A stretch of 64,000 nucleotides of DNA. It comes from E44-bin32 sp034430615 (lineage in GTDB: Bacteria; Chloroflexota; Anaerolineae; Anaerolineales; E44-bin32). This document shows, piece by piece, positions 34,120-42,177 of this stretch. Location: the NCBI GenBank assembly GCA_034430615.1, contig DAOUEJ010000203.1, positions 12,226 through 76,225 on the forward strand, in the 5' to 3' direction. The translations under genes and the position numbers were made by a program. The number at the start of each line of letters is the position of its first letter. The first letter of the stretch is position 1. The notes under the pieces were generated by a model that saw nothing but the letters and a program-made list of their open reading frames with translations, was not told the DNA's origin and searched no databases.

Positions 34120-34527
34120 CTTGCGCTCCTCGTACAGGGATGCGGCGGACCTGCCCAGACCTTTGAAAACCGTTTCCCTGCTTGGGTTCGATGCGAGGTG
34201 CATATCTTCGAACAGTTCGTGTTAGATCGCAACCCGGCAAAGTTGGGGTGCCGGGCGTTGTGAGGGGCCTGAACACTTACACGCGAATTACTTGTTCCCT
34301 GCCTTTCCGGCTCCGCATTCCGGCAGTTATCGTTGTGTGAGTCATAGAAGTCCGGTCGCAAAGCAGGCCGGACTCATTTGTTAATGGTGGGAGCTTTTTT
34401 TTGCGAAACCAACGCGGGCAGGTATTGTATTTGTGGATAAAAACCGAGTCACCGTATAAATGCTGGCTTGGTCTGCCCGCAAGATCTGGAAGCCTATGCG
34501 CAGTCGCAAACCGTGTGGAGTTGTCTG
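34120..34527. other. Intergenic region with one DnaA-box-like site and inverted repeats
   Basis: No credible gene. It contains a perfect TGTGGATAA at 34432-34440. An inverted repeat AGTCCGG (34349-34355)/CCGGACT (34368-34374) and a second long-loop pair GCGGGCAG (34414-34421)/CTGCCCGC (34473-34480) enclose that site. Neither stem is followed by a clear T-run in the direction of a flanking gene. The 5' region of the acyltransferase gene is at the low end. Confidence 0.4.
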
Positions 34528-34854
34528 TCAATCAGGCAGGTCGTCCAGGACCTGCTGCATGCTCCGCTTGTATTCCCGGAAGGCTTTCCTTCCCAGTTCG
34601 GTAAGCCGTAAGCGCGTGTGGGGTTTCTTGCCCAGAAAGGTCTTCTCGATTTCGACGTAGCCAGCCTGCTCCAGCTTGGCCAGATGGGTGGCCAAGTTGC
34701 CCCAGGTTAAGCCGGTCAGGTTCTTCAGGAAAACGTAGTCCGCACTCTCGACGACATAAAGGTAGGTAAGGACCATTAGCCTGGCGGAGGCGTGAATGAC
34801 CTGATCGATGTCGGCAAGCGGGTGCAGATCCTGATCTGGAAGTGTTCTGGCCAT
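34528..34854 (-). CDS. Winged-helix transcriptional regulator
   Basis: 108 residues from the ATG at 34854. A single winged-helix domain: VIHASARLMVLTYLYVVESADYVFLKNLTGLTWGNLATHLAKLEQAGYVEIEK, then the wing KKPHTRLRLTELGRKAF. It fits the HTH_27-type family of small DNA-binding regulators. It begins just after the stop of the upstream membrane-protein gene (TGAGATG), so both are one transcript, and the pair may be a self-regulated unit. No ligand domain is present. Confidence 0.82.
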   Translation of the reverse strand: MARTLPDQDLHPLADIDQVIHASARLMVLTYLYVVESADYVFLKNLTGLTWGNLATHLAKLEQAGYVEIEKTFLGKKPHTRLRLTELGRKAFREYKRSMQQVLDDLPD

Positions 34855-34855
34855 C

Positions 34856-35497
34856 TCAGGCTTGCCTCCCGGGGAGGCCGTTCTCCGGTGCGGGATAGCT
34901 GCGCAGAAGTTGCACGAACAGGCCAAGGCCGATCAGGATCATCACCCCCGCGACGGCTCCAAAGGTGACCGGGAAGCCGTGGTGGGTGGTAAGCCCTCTG
35001 GAAAACAACCACTCACCAACCAGCGGGGAAAGCCCAGCCAGCAAGCCATACAGATACAGCCGCGGTAGGTTAAGGACGTAAGCTGCAAAGCTAAACCCGA
35101 GCAAGAGCATCAGCCCAAAGGCCATCGAGGTCAATTGGCCAGGGATGGATCTGTAGTTGAGCGCGGCAAGGATGCCCAGAACGAGAGCAAGGAGGTTCAC
35201 CACAAGCATGAGAAAGCTTAATCTGCCCAGTGCGGCTCTGCGGGTTTCGCCGAAGATCACGTACCCGACACGGGGCAGAATGACGCGCTTTCGGATTTGC
35301 CGGATCGCCAGGTAAAGCAGCCCCCAGACGGGGAGGAACACCGCCGAACTCCAGAAATCTCCCAGCCGTGCGCTGAGCAAGGGAGCAACCGAGAACATGA
35401 TAAAGAAGCACCCCAGGAACATATCCCAGAGTCCATCATTGGTAGCGGTTCTAAAAACCTTCCGTTCTGCATCTTTGAGGCTGATTGGTTGAGACAC
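34856..35497 (-). CDS. Multi-pass membrane protein of unknown function
   Basis: 213 residues with about six hydrophobic helices, a cytoplasmic basic loop (IRKRVILPRVGYVIFGETRRAALGR) and no catalytic motif. The GGAGGTCTCCC region precedes the ATG. Partner of the winged-helix gene that follows. Similar regulator-membrane-protein pairs occur in Chloroflexota and Firmicutes with unknown roles; control of a membrane or lipid property is only a guess. Confidence 0.72.
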   Translation of the reverse strand: MSQPISLKDAERKVFRTATNDGLWDMFLGCFFIMFSVAPLLSARLGDFWSSAVFLPVWGLLYLAIRQIRKRVILPRVGYVIFGETRRAALGRLSFLMLVVNLLALVLGILAALNYRSIPGQLTSMAFGLMLLLGFSFAAYVLNLPRLYLYGLLAGLSPLVGEWLFSRGLTTHHGFPVTFGAVAGVMILIGLGLFVQLLRSYPAPENGLPGRQA

Positions 35498-35681
35498 GGG
35501 AGACCTCCTGGAGTAGTTACAATCTTGGGTTCAATGCCTTGTCTTTGTGTTTCAAAGTACTTTGAAATTATATTATGTCGGAAATGCCCGAATGTCAAAC
35601 GGTTGGGAGGGTGCACAGGGGAGAATCTGGGAACGAATGATGAATAGCCGCTCCCGTCGAACGCGGTGGACTATAGAAAAA

Positions 35682-35701
35682 GCCCGGTCATTAGACCGGG
35701 C
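35682..35701 (-). terminator. Rho-independent terminator after the DUF937 gene
   Basis: GCCCGGTC/GACCGGGC stem with a four-base loop. On the minus strand it is followed by TTTTTCTAT. Confidence 0.85.
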
Positions 35702-35733
35702 CAGGTTGATCGTTTAGCGATGCAGTCCTCTGG

Positions 35734-36327
35734 TTACTTTTTCCCGCCAAACAGACCGCCGAGTAGGTTCGCACCCAGGCTGATGACCTCTTCAGTCATG
35801 TCGCCGTCGCCGTCCATATCCAGGAGTCGCGCCAGGCCGGAGGTCGTCTTCTCGACCGTGTCACGCTCCTGCTGCAGCACCTGCGACACGCCCTGCGCGT
35901 CGAGCGAATTATTCTGCTGGATCTTACCGAGCGCGCCCATAACGATCGGTGCTAGGATCGCCAGCAACGTGGAGACGGCCTGGGGATCCAGCCCGCTGCC
36001 CTTGCTGACATTGCTCTCCACTGAGCCTTGTTTCTCGCCGAAGACGTGCCCCAGGATGGCCATGCCATCCTTGATCGTGTCTTTTTGTGAGACCTTCTCG
36101 ATGAGGCCGTCAAGGATGCTGCCGTCGTGGTCCTGCTGCAGGGCCTGGGTCAGCGCCTGTGCGCCATCGGGCGAGGAGGCGTTGCGGTTCAGGGCGCCGA
36201 TCAGCATTGGCAGCGCCAGGCCGATCGCCTGCTGCGCCTGACCGTCATCAATGCCAAGCTGGTCGCTGATCTTTGAGACCGCACCTCCGCCGAGGTGCGA
36301 AACGATAAGTTGAAGTACCGAGTCCAT
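35734..36327 (-). CDS. DUF937 (YidB-like) protein
   Basis: 197 residues, mostly helical, cytoplasmic. The YidB/DUF937 pattern is clear: IVSHLGGGAVSKISDQLGIDDGQAQQAIGLALPMLIGALNRNA, and a second copy-like region around FGEKQGSVESNVSKGSGLDPQAVSTLLAILAPIVMGALGK. An added tail has DMDGDGDMTEEV, which fits the calcium-binding loop of a single EF-hand (D-x-D-x-D-x-M-x-x-E-E). A glycine-rich end (LLGGLFGGKK) follows. Monocistronic, with a strong terminator. Role unknown. Confidence 0.83.
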   Translation of the reverse strand: MDSVLQLIVSHLGGGAVSKISDQLGIDDGQAQQAIGLALPMLIGALNRNASSPDGAQALTQALQQDHDGSILDGLIEKVSQKDTIKDGMAILGHVFGEKQGSVESNVSKGSGLDPQAVSTLLAILAPIVMGALGKIQQNNSLDAQGVSQVLQQERDTVEKTTSGLARLLDMDGDGDMTEEVISLGANLLGGLFGGKK

Positions 36328-36465
36328 GGATTAACCTGTTCCCCTTCTAGGATTTCTTGGTAGAATGCCATCCCCCAGCATCTTCAAAAGTGTATCATAG
36401 CTCGTAGGAGGAGCTGATGCCTCCCGATAAACCATGGCTTGATAAAATCGACCCAAGGAAGGCTC

Positions 36466-36945
36466 ATGGCCCAGAAGACGAATGCCATGCGTGTGCTCGA
36501 TCAGGCCGGGATCTACTACCGGGTTGAGACCTATGAACTGGAAAGGGCAGACCAACTCGCCGATCGTGCGGCGAAGGCATTGGGTATCGCACCCGAGCGC
36601 ATCTTTAAAACCCTGGTAGCGATCGGTGATCGGGTCGGTCCGCTTCTCGTCCTGGTCCCGGCTGGGACAGAGGTTGATCTACGCCGCCTGGCGGACGCGA
36701 CCGGCAATAAGCGGGTCGATATAGCGCCACAGCGTGATGTGCTGGGGCTAACGGGTTATGAACGCGGCACAGTGACGCCGCTGGCGATGGCGAAGAGCTA
36801 CCCGATCTGGATCGACGAGACGGTCGAACTGTGGGATGAAGTCGGGATCAGCGCAGGTGCGCACGGGCTCGAGATCATGCTCGTGCCAAAGGATCTGCTG
36901 CGCGTGACAGGAGCGCGGACGGCGGACGTCGCCCGCTCGCGCTAG
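36466..36945 (+). CDS. ybaK: Cys-tRNA(Pro)/Cys-tRNA(Cys) deacylase YbaK
   Basis: 159 residues from the ATG at 36466 (GGAAGG upstream). INS/YbaK editing-domain protein: family landmarks are RIFKTLVAIGD, with the catalytic lysine (Lys48), then VPAGTEVDLRRLADATGNKRVDIA and GYERGTVTPLA. It hydrolyses mischarged Cys-tRNA(Pro) in trans. It is divergent from the DUF937 gene and convergent with the DUF1475-like gene. Family members of this length are free-standing. Confidence 0.9.
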   Translation: MAQKTNAMRVLDQAGIYYRVETYELERADQLADRAAKALGIAPERIFKTLVAIGDRVGPLLVLVPAGTEVDLRRLADATGNKRVDIAPQRDVLGLTGYERGTVTPLAMAKSYPIWIDETVELWDEVGISAGAHGLEIMLVPKDLLRVTGARTADVARSR

Positions 36946-36964
36946 GCGGTTGTTGATTTGGTTT

Positions 36965-37297
36965 TTACGCCGGGGCGCGAGCGCCCATCCAGAAGCGCGG
37001 CCAAGAACCACCGCTGCCGCGCAATGCAATAAGCGAATACAAGCTGGCGGCGAAAAAGCCCAGCACCATCACCAGCGCGATCCAGACCAACGCGCGGGGC
37101 CAGCTCGCCTCACGGTATACGATCCAGCCCGAGAAGAGCGCAAAACCCACGTACAGATCGACCAGCGAGACGATCCCCCACGGCATCGAGAGCAGGGTCG
37201 AGCCCTCGGCCGCAAAATCTCCCTGGATAAAAGCATAGGCCAGCACGACCCCCATGGCGGTCAGCCCCAGTCCGGCCAGCAGCGTTGCATTTCGCAT
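36965..37297 (-). CDS. Small membrane protein, DUF1475-like
   Basis: 110 residues with three hydrophobic helices, including MPWGIVSLVDLYVGFALFSGWIVYRE, the signature stretch of DUF1475 proteins. The ATG has TAGGAGGGAGT upstream. Function unknown. Convergent with ybaK. Confidence 0.78.
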   Translation of the reverse strand: MRNATLLAGLGLTAMGVVLAYAFIQGDFAAEGSTLLSMPWGIVSLVDLYVGFALFSGWIVYREASWPRALVWIALVMVLGFFAASLYSLIALRGSGGSWPRFWMGARAPA

Positions 37298-37458
37298 CGT
37301 GTACTCCCTCCTAAGCGCGCCTCCGGTGAAGCGCGCCTGCAGCAGGGATTAGACCGGACCCGGGCCGATCAGTCAAGGCTGTCACCTGGACCCCTTGTGA
37401 GGGATTGATAGCAGGTCAGGAGGTGAGCAGCCAGTGGCTCTACCGGAAAGACAAAAAA

Positions 37459-37481
37459 GCCCCATCCGACACGGATGGGGC
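37459..37481 (-). terminator. Rho-independent terminator after the roadblock-domain gene
   Basis: GCCCCATCCG/CGGATGGGGC forms a 10-bp stem with a three-base loop (ACA). On the minus strand it is followed by TTTTTTGTC. Confidence 0.88.
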
Positions 37482-37514
37482 CAGGGGGGATTCGATGTGG
37501 TAGTCGTTGAAAAA

Positions 37515-37997
37515 TCAGCCTTCTTCGATGTATTTCTTAAGATCATCCGACCGCATTAGCAGTGTGTTTGGTTCGGAAAATTTCCTTGAACTCATATCAA
37601 GTGCTTGCATTAATGCTGGTACGGCATCCTTTAGGGCGCCGAAGATCTTGTGGATCGGGGTTTTTGAGCCGTAGCCAATGCTGAGAGCAACTTCACGATT
37701 GATGCGCATCACCAACTGCTGCAGTTCGGCGCCGGCCATGAGGGTATAGCGCCATTTTCCAAAGGAGACCTCAGCCTGGGCCTTCTCTCCCATGCGCATG
37801 ATGTGTGCGCTGGCTGCGATCGCTAAGTCGAGGCCGCTGCCCATGTCTTCCGGGTAATTGGCTAGGATCAGCCCGTCGTAATCCATCAGGATCGCCCAGC
37901 GGAAATCCGAGCCAGGCGCTTTTAGTATGCGCAGGGCTTCTTCCAACGCCGTCACGCGCGGATCGATGCTCGTTGTTGAATCTGAATTTGGATACAT
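37515..37997 (-). CDS. Roadblock/LC7-like domain protein
   Basis: 160 residues, soluble. The alpha-beta pattern ALEEALRILKAPGSDFRWAILMDYDGLILANYPED, then IAASAHIMRMGEKAQAEVSFGKWRYTLMAG, resembles the roadblock/LC7 (MglB-like) fold, which binds small Ras-like GTPases and controls them. No MglA-type GTPase is adjacent. The distant GTPase at 8050-9285 is of another class. Monocistronic. Confidence 0.65.
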   Translation of the reverse strand: MYPNSDSTTSIDPRVTALEEALRILKAPGSDFRWAILMDYDGLILANYPEDMGSGLDLAIAASAHIMRMGEKAQAEVSFGKWRYTLMAGAELQQLVMRINREVALSIGYGSKTPIHKIFGALKDAVPALMQALDMSSRKFSEPNTLLMRSDDLKKYIEEG

Positions 37998-38346
37998 CGC
38001 GTCCCCTCTACCTTATCAGTTCCAGGCCATCAGCCCTATTTTGGCATAGAACTGGATGAATGGACATTGCGAACGCTTTACAATTGCCCGCCATCTTGTG
38101 CCTACTGAGGTCCAAGCCAAGGGCCTTGTGAACTAAACGTGATCAAGGCCACTCTCCGCGTAGACGCCGCCGCGCTCGGAGGGCATTCCGAGCTCACGAC
38201 CAACCCTGCAAGAAACGAACCGCTGCAGGATCCAATTTGAACGGCCGACCTCCGGCAATGACACTTTCTGGCTGAATGGGTCGATCACCGCTTGAACCAC
38301 CCCGTTGATACGAGGACCTGGATGCACTTATCTCACAGGGTCGCAG
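37998..38346. other. Intergenic region, nothing recognised
   Basis: 349 bases between the roadblock gene and the transporter gene, both read leftward. It should hold the roadblock promoter. A 64-codon minus-strand frame (38133-38327) has no recognisable relative and no good ribosome binding site, and I do not call it a gene. Confidence 0.4.
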
Positions 38347-39216
38347 TTATCGGCGGTTGACGATCACGATCCCGGACACGACCAGCATCGATCCCAAGGC
38401 CAAGTGCCAATCCAAATGCTCACCAAGGAAAATCACGCCGGCCGCGACCCCGACCACCGGGAAAAGATAGGTCACGAGCGTGGTGCGGGTTGGCCCGACC
38501 TGGTGCAGCAAATAGAAATACAGCAGGTACGCGATAAAGGATCCAAGCAGTCCCAACCAGAGCAAGGCTACCCAGGTGAGCGGCTGGGCCGGGAGGGTCA
38601 ACGGATGATCGACAGCAATTGCCCCAATCCAGACCAGCAAGTCACCGCTGAGCATGGGCACAAGCGCCTGCACAAAAGTGGGCACGTTCTTTAAGGTCCT
38701 TCGTGCATACACAGAACTGGCCGCGTACGATACAGCGGCAACGACGACCGCCAGTTGTCCGAACACACCCTGGGTGACCCCGCCCTTCCCTAGGTCACGA
38801 CTGAAGAGCAGCAGGATTCCGAGGAATCCAAGCACCAAGCCGGCTACCTTGGGCAAGGTCATGTTTTCGTCGGTAAGAAAGAAGTGGGCGATGATCAGGG
38901 TGAAAAGCGGCACGCTGCTGTTGAGCACTGAGGCCACGGCCGAGTCGACGCTCTGTTCACCCCAGGTGATGAGCAAGAAGGGCAGAGCGGTGTTGGTAAC
39001 ACCCATTAGGATCAACCAGAACCATGTGCGCCTCGAGCGGGGAAAGGATGGCCGGCGGATGGCAACGGCGATCGTCATCGCCAGCCACCCGAACAGCAGC
39101 CTGAACCCGACCAGGGTCAACGGGGTCAGCTCGCGCAAACCGATCTTGATCCACAGGAAGGAACTGCCCCAGATCAATCCCAGCAGGAGGAACGCAGACC
39201 AATTCCTGGTCGTCAT
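38347..39216 (-). CDS. EamA/DMT-family transporter
   Basis: 289 residues with ten predicted helices in two EamA repeats. The first repeat begins LLLGLIWGSSFLWIKIGL and includes NTALPFLLITWGEQSVDSAVASVLNSSVPLFT; the second ends with VGPTRTTLVTYLFPVVGVAAGVIFLGEHLDW. These are the classic drug/metabolite (RhaT/YdcZ-like EamA) exporter patterns. Substrate unknown, commonly amino acids or metabolites. The gene starts 15 bases after the stop of the major facilitator gene upstream, so the two could be cotranscribed. Confidence 0.9.
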   Translation of the reverse strand: MTTRNWSAFLLLGLIWGSSFLWIKIGLRELTPLTLVGFRLLFGWLAMTIAVAIRRPSFPRSRRTWFWLILMGVTNTALPFLLITWGEQSVDSAVASVLNSSVPLFTLIIAHFFLTDENMTLPKVAGLVLGFLGILLLFSRDLGKGGVTQGVFGQLAVVVAAVSYAASSVYARRTLKNVPTFVQALVPMLSGDLLVWIGAIAVDHPLTLPAQPLTWVALLWLGLLGSFIAYLLYFYLLHQVGPTRTTLVTYLFPVVGVAAGVIFLGEHLDWHLALGSMLVVSGIVIVNRR

Positions 39217-39231
39217 CGGATAATCAAGTTG

Positions 39232-40566
39232 TCATGCTCGCTGGGATTGTCTTTGTGCTTGCTTGATGTTCACCGATAGCAGCAGCACTAAGCCGATCAC
39301 CAGGAAGGCGATAATAGAAAGAACTGCTGCCCGTAGCCCTTCCTGTTCTGCCAGTACCGCAGTTAAGCCGCGTTCCTGAAACCAGAGCGCGGCACGGAAT
39401 GCGAGCCACCCATAGACTGCCGGGCCGATGAAGGAGGAGGTCCGGCCAGCCACAGAGAAAAAGCCATAAAACTCGGCGCTCTTCCCCTTTGGCGCAAACA
39501 GCCCAACGGTTGCCCTGCTGACGGACTGGACGCCGGTCAGCGCGAAACCTGCTAGCCCACCGATGATAAAGAAACCGGTCAGCGTCTGGTTGAAGTACAT
39601 CCAGACCGCTGCGGCCGTCATCATTACCAGAGAGATCAGCAGCGACTGCTTGGGGTTGATGGAATCTGCTGCAAGGCCGAACAGGTAGGCGCCGGCGACG
39701 CTCGTGACCTGGACGATGATCATGAAGATGATCAACTGTTGTTGTTCCATGCCAAACAGGACGGCGCCCAGGATGGCGGCGAAATCAAGCGCCATAATGA
39801 TCCCATCGTTGTAGATCAGGAAGGCGATCATGAATTTGATGAATTCGCGGTACTTGCGCACGGAGCGGAAAGTGGCCACCAGGCGCTTGAAGCCGATCGA
39901 GAGCAAGTTCTCTCCGGCGGGTAGTGCTTGCGGCTGGGCGCGCTCCCGCAGCCAGAGAAAGATCGGTGCCGCAGAAAGTGAGAAATAGACAGCAGTGATC
40001 AAGAATGCGTAGTGGATGATCTGGTCGCCTTCCACAAGCAGGATTAAGGCCAGGACAAGGACAAGGCAAAGGATCCCGCCCGCAGAGCCGATTGCCCACC
40101 CGTTGCCCGAGATTCGTCCAATCTCATCTTCGCTGGCGATCTCGGGCAGCAGCGCGTTATAGAAAACCTGGGCGCTGCGATACCCGATCTCGGCCAGGAT
40201 GAAGAATATCATGCCGGTGACGACATCGCCCGGGCCAACGAGGAAAAGCAGGGCGGTGAAGGTGCAGGCCAGAGCTGTATAGAAGAACAAGAAGCGTTTT
40301 TTAGCGCCAGAGAAATCAGCGATCGCACCCAGGACAGGCGCGGTTAGAGCGACGACGAGCATGGCGATGCCGACAGCATACCCCCATAAACGCGAGCCCT
40401 CTGGTCCACCGACGACCTCTCCCTGGAAGTAGGCCGAGTAGACAGCCAGGAGAACGACGGCTGCATAAGCCGAATTACCGAAATCATAGAGATACCATGC
40501 GATCCGTTCCCGCCGGTTTGAGAGCCCCGGTTGTGGGTTTACGCCCTGCGCGAGTACTTCGGCCAT
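39232..40566 (-). CDS. UMF1-type major facilitator transporter (Atg22-like)
   Basis: 444 residues from the ATG at 40566 (GCGAGGT upstream; another ATG at 40584). About 12 helices, with the UMF1 opening IAWYLYDFGNSAYAAVVL and the motif GAIADFSGAKKRFLFFY between TM2 and TM3. In eukaryotes Atg22 exports amino acids from the vacuole. The bacterial members' substrate is unknown. Confidence 0.88.
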   Translation of the reverse strand: MAEVLAQGVNPQPGLSNRRERIAWYLYDFGNSAYAAVVLLAVYSAYFQGEVVGGPEGSRLWGYAVGIAMLVVALTAPVLGAIADFSGAKKRFLFFYTALACTFTALLFLVGPGDVVTGMIFFILAEIGYRSAQVFYNALLPEIASEDEIGRISGNGWAIGSAGGILCLVLVLALILLVEGDQIIHYAFLITAVYFSLSAAPIFLWLRERAQPQALPAGENLLSIGFKRLVATFRSVRKYREFIKFMIAFLIYNDGIIMALDFAAILGAVLFGMEQQQLIIFMIIVQVTSVAGAYLFGLAADSINPKQSLLISLVMMTAAAVWMYFNQTLTGFFIIGGLAGFALTGVQSVSRATVGLFAPKGKSAEFYGFFSVAGRTSSFIGPAVYGWLAFRAALWFQERGLTAVLAEQEGLRAAVLSIIAFLVIGLVLLLSVNIKQAQRQSQRA

Positions 40567-40621
40567 GTTAATACCTCGCTCCATGTAAACCTGGATATGA
40601 TGAAAGCATCAAAGTGATAGC

Positions 40622-41389
40622 TTACAGGTCAGGATCTTCAGCCCAGGGGTAGATCTCCGTCCCTTTGGCTGCGGCGCGGATGGCTGGATCGTTGGCGTAG
40701 TGCCCCCTGCGTTCTTCTGGAATGAGCGCTGCAATTTCCTGCATCATGCGCTGCCCGATCTGGTCCAATTGCTCACGCCTGTCCGTCCTGCTTCGCTCCA
40801 CCCGGAACGGGCCAAAGGTGCGGCCGATGCGGATCTTGACCTCAGCCCTTCGGCCGTGCCGCAGAGCGGGGAAAATATCGGTAAGGCCATCCAATCCGAT
40901 GGGCAGAATCGGGGCGCCAGTTCTGGCGGCGAGGTAGGCGGCCCCAGGTCGCGCCGGTCTTAAAACCGTCGCCCAGTTCCCGGCTTCAGGGAAAATACCC
41001 AGGACCCCGCCCTGGTGCAGGACCTGCTCGGCCGACATCAGCGCCCGGCGCGAAACGGCACCACGGTAGACGGGAAATACACCCCACAATGCAGGGAGCC
41101 ATGTTACGACACGGGGGGCATTCGGCATGCGCGCCCCGGCCAGGAATTCGAGCGGCCAGGGACAAGCCCGGATCATCGCTACCGGGTCGATGAAACTGAA
41201 GTGGTTGCCGACCACGATCAGCGGTCCGCCTGCGGGTAGGTTTTCCAGGCCCACGATCTCAAGCCGTGTGAGGATACCGAGTGCGGCACGAATCAAGCCG
41301 CGTAGGATTCCTCGGATTGCAAGACGCCGGGGATAGGTGATCGACGGAGTGAACGAGTAGGGGATCGTGCTCGGGTCGGAAGCCATCAT
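40622..41389 (-). CDS. plsC: 1-acyl-sn-glycerol-3-phosphate acyltransferase-like (PlsC family)
   Basis: 255 residues from an ATG at 41389 (a second at 41386). H-x4-D acyltransferase motif in NHFSFIDP, the glycerophosphate-binding VFPVYRG, and the FPEAGNWA block; the usual FPEGTR is altered to FPEAGN. Downstream, the proline motif (APILPIGL) is present. It acylates lysophosphatidate or a related alcohol at the membrane. An upstream region in the same frame (to 41545) lies inside the metallo-hydrolase gene and is discarded. A hairpin covers the start region. Confidence 0.85.
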   Translation of the reverse strand: MMASDPSTIPYSFTPSITYPRRLAIRGILRGLIRAALGILTRLEIVGLENLPAGGPLIVVGNHFSFIDPVAMIRACPWPLEFLAGARMPNAPRVVTWLPALWGVFPVYRGAVSRRALMSAEQVLHQGGVLGIFPEAGNWATVLRPARPGAAYLAARTGAPILPIGLDGLTDIFPALRHGRRAEVKIRIGRTFGPFRVERSRTDRREQLDQIGQRMMQEIAALIPEERRGHYANDPAIRAAAKGTEIYPWAEDPDL

Positions 41390-41393
41390 CCAT

Positions 41394-41420
41394 GCAACCC
41401 CGGAACGCATTCGGGGTTGC
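41394..41420 (-). promoter_or_regulatory. Hairpin over the plsC ribosome-binding region
   Basis: GCAACCCCG (41394-41402) and CGGGGTTGC (41412-41420) form a perfect 9-bp stem with a nine-base loop, between the metallo-hydrolase stop and the plsC start. The GGGG that would act as the ribosome binding site lies in the stem. No T-run, so attenuation of translation is more likely than termination. Confidence 0.45.
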
Positions 41421-41423
41421 TTG

Positions 41424-42173
41424 CTACTCCTGCCAATGATCGAGGGGATCGGGAGAGAGGGACAGCCCCAGGTAGTCCAGCACTGCCAGACGCCCGCGCT
41501 CGAGGATCGGATCACCGTGGGAGGGGAGCAGGTGCAGGAAATCAAGTTCAGCCAGGCGGCGGATGGATTGCTGTGCCAGCACTGGGTCTGAACTTAAGGC
41601 GCGATAGGGTGGAGATAGCCGCCCACCGATATTCATGACAGCGTCACCACAGAGCATGGCCTGATCACGTGGATGCAAAAAACCGACTTGCCCGGGTGAG
41701 TGTCCGGGGAGTTGGATGACAACCATCCCGGCAACCGCTTCCCCCCGCTCGAGCGTGCGTGCGACCGGGTAGCCCCAGCCTGTTTGCGGGATAATGTAGC
41801 GAGCCAGGAGGAAGAGCAGGTTGCGTGAAGGTACGTAACGGTAATCGGATTGTCCGGTGATGAAACGGGCTTCCTCGCGATGACAGATTAGGGGAGGATT
41901 CCACTCAAGCAGCACATCACCCAGTCCACCGCTGTGGTCGTAATGGGCGTGGGTGAGTAAAACCTGACGCGGACCCTCGCCTTCGGTAAGCTCATTGATG
42001 GCCACTACCAGGTCCTGTGCCGTTTCTGTCGGCCCCGCATCGATCAGTGTCCATCCATCACTGTCTTCCACGAGAAAGGCCGAGACGGGAACGGTCACGG
42101 GGCCGAGGATGTGGATAGGCAACTCGATCCGGTAAATATGGTCCGTAACCTGTTGAAAATCCAAATGCATCAC
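41424..42173 (-). CDS. Metallo-beta-lactamase-fold hydrolase
   Basis: 249 residues. Zinc-ligand motif HAHYDHSGG (His75, His77, Asp79, His80), the histidine in LPGHSPGQ, the aspartate in GDAV, and the final histidine in LPSHGDP. It groups with the glyoxalase II/ribonuclease Z-like hydrolases that act on thioesters, phosphoesters or lactones. The substrate is open. It starts five bases after the HAD gene stop and may be translated from either of two ATGs (42173, 42170). Confidence 0.9.
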   Translation of the reverse strand: MMHLDFQQVTDHIYRIELPIHILGPVTVPVSAFLVEDSDGWTLIDAGPTETAQDLVVAINELTEGEGPRQVLLTHAHYDHSGGLGDVLLEWNPPLICHREEARFITGQSDYRYVPSRNLLFLLARYIIPQTGWGYPVARTLERGEAVAGMVVIQLPGHSPGQVGFLHPRDQAMLCGDAVMNIGGRLSPPYRALSSDPVLAQQSIRRLAELDFLHLLPSHGDPILERGRLAVLDYLGLSLSPDPLDHWQE

Positions 42174-42177
42174 CCTT

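Noticed and set aside
38133..38327. 64-codon minus-strand frame in an intergenic region
   Set aside because: No recognisable relative and no good ribosome binding site; could be a gene remnant, but cannot be supported.
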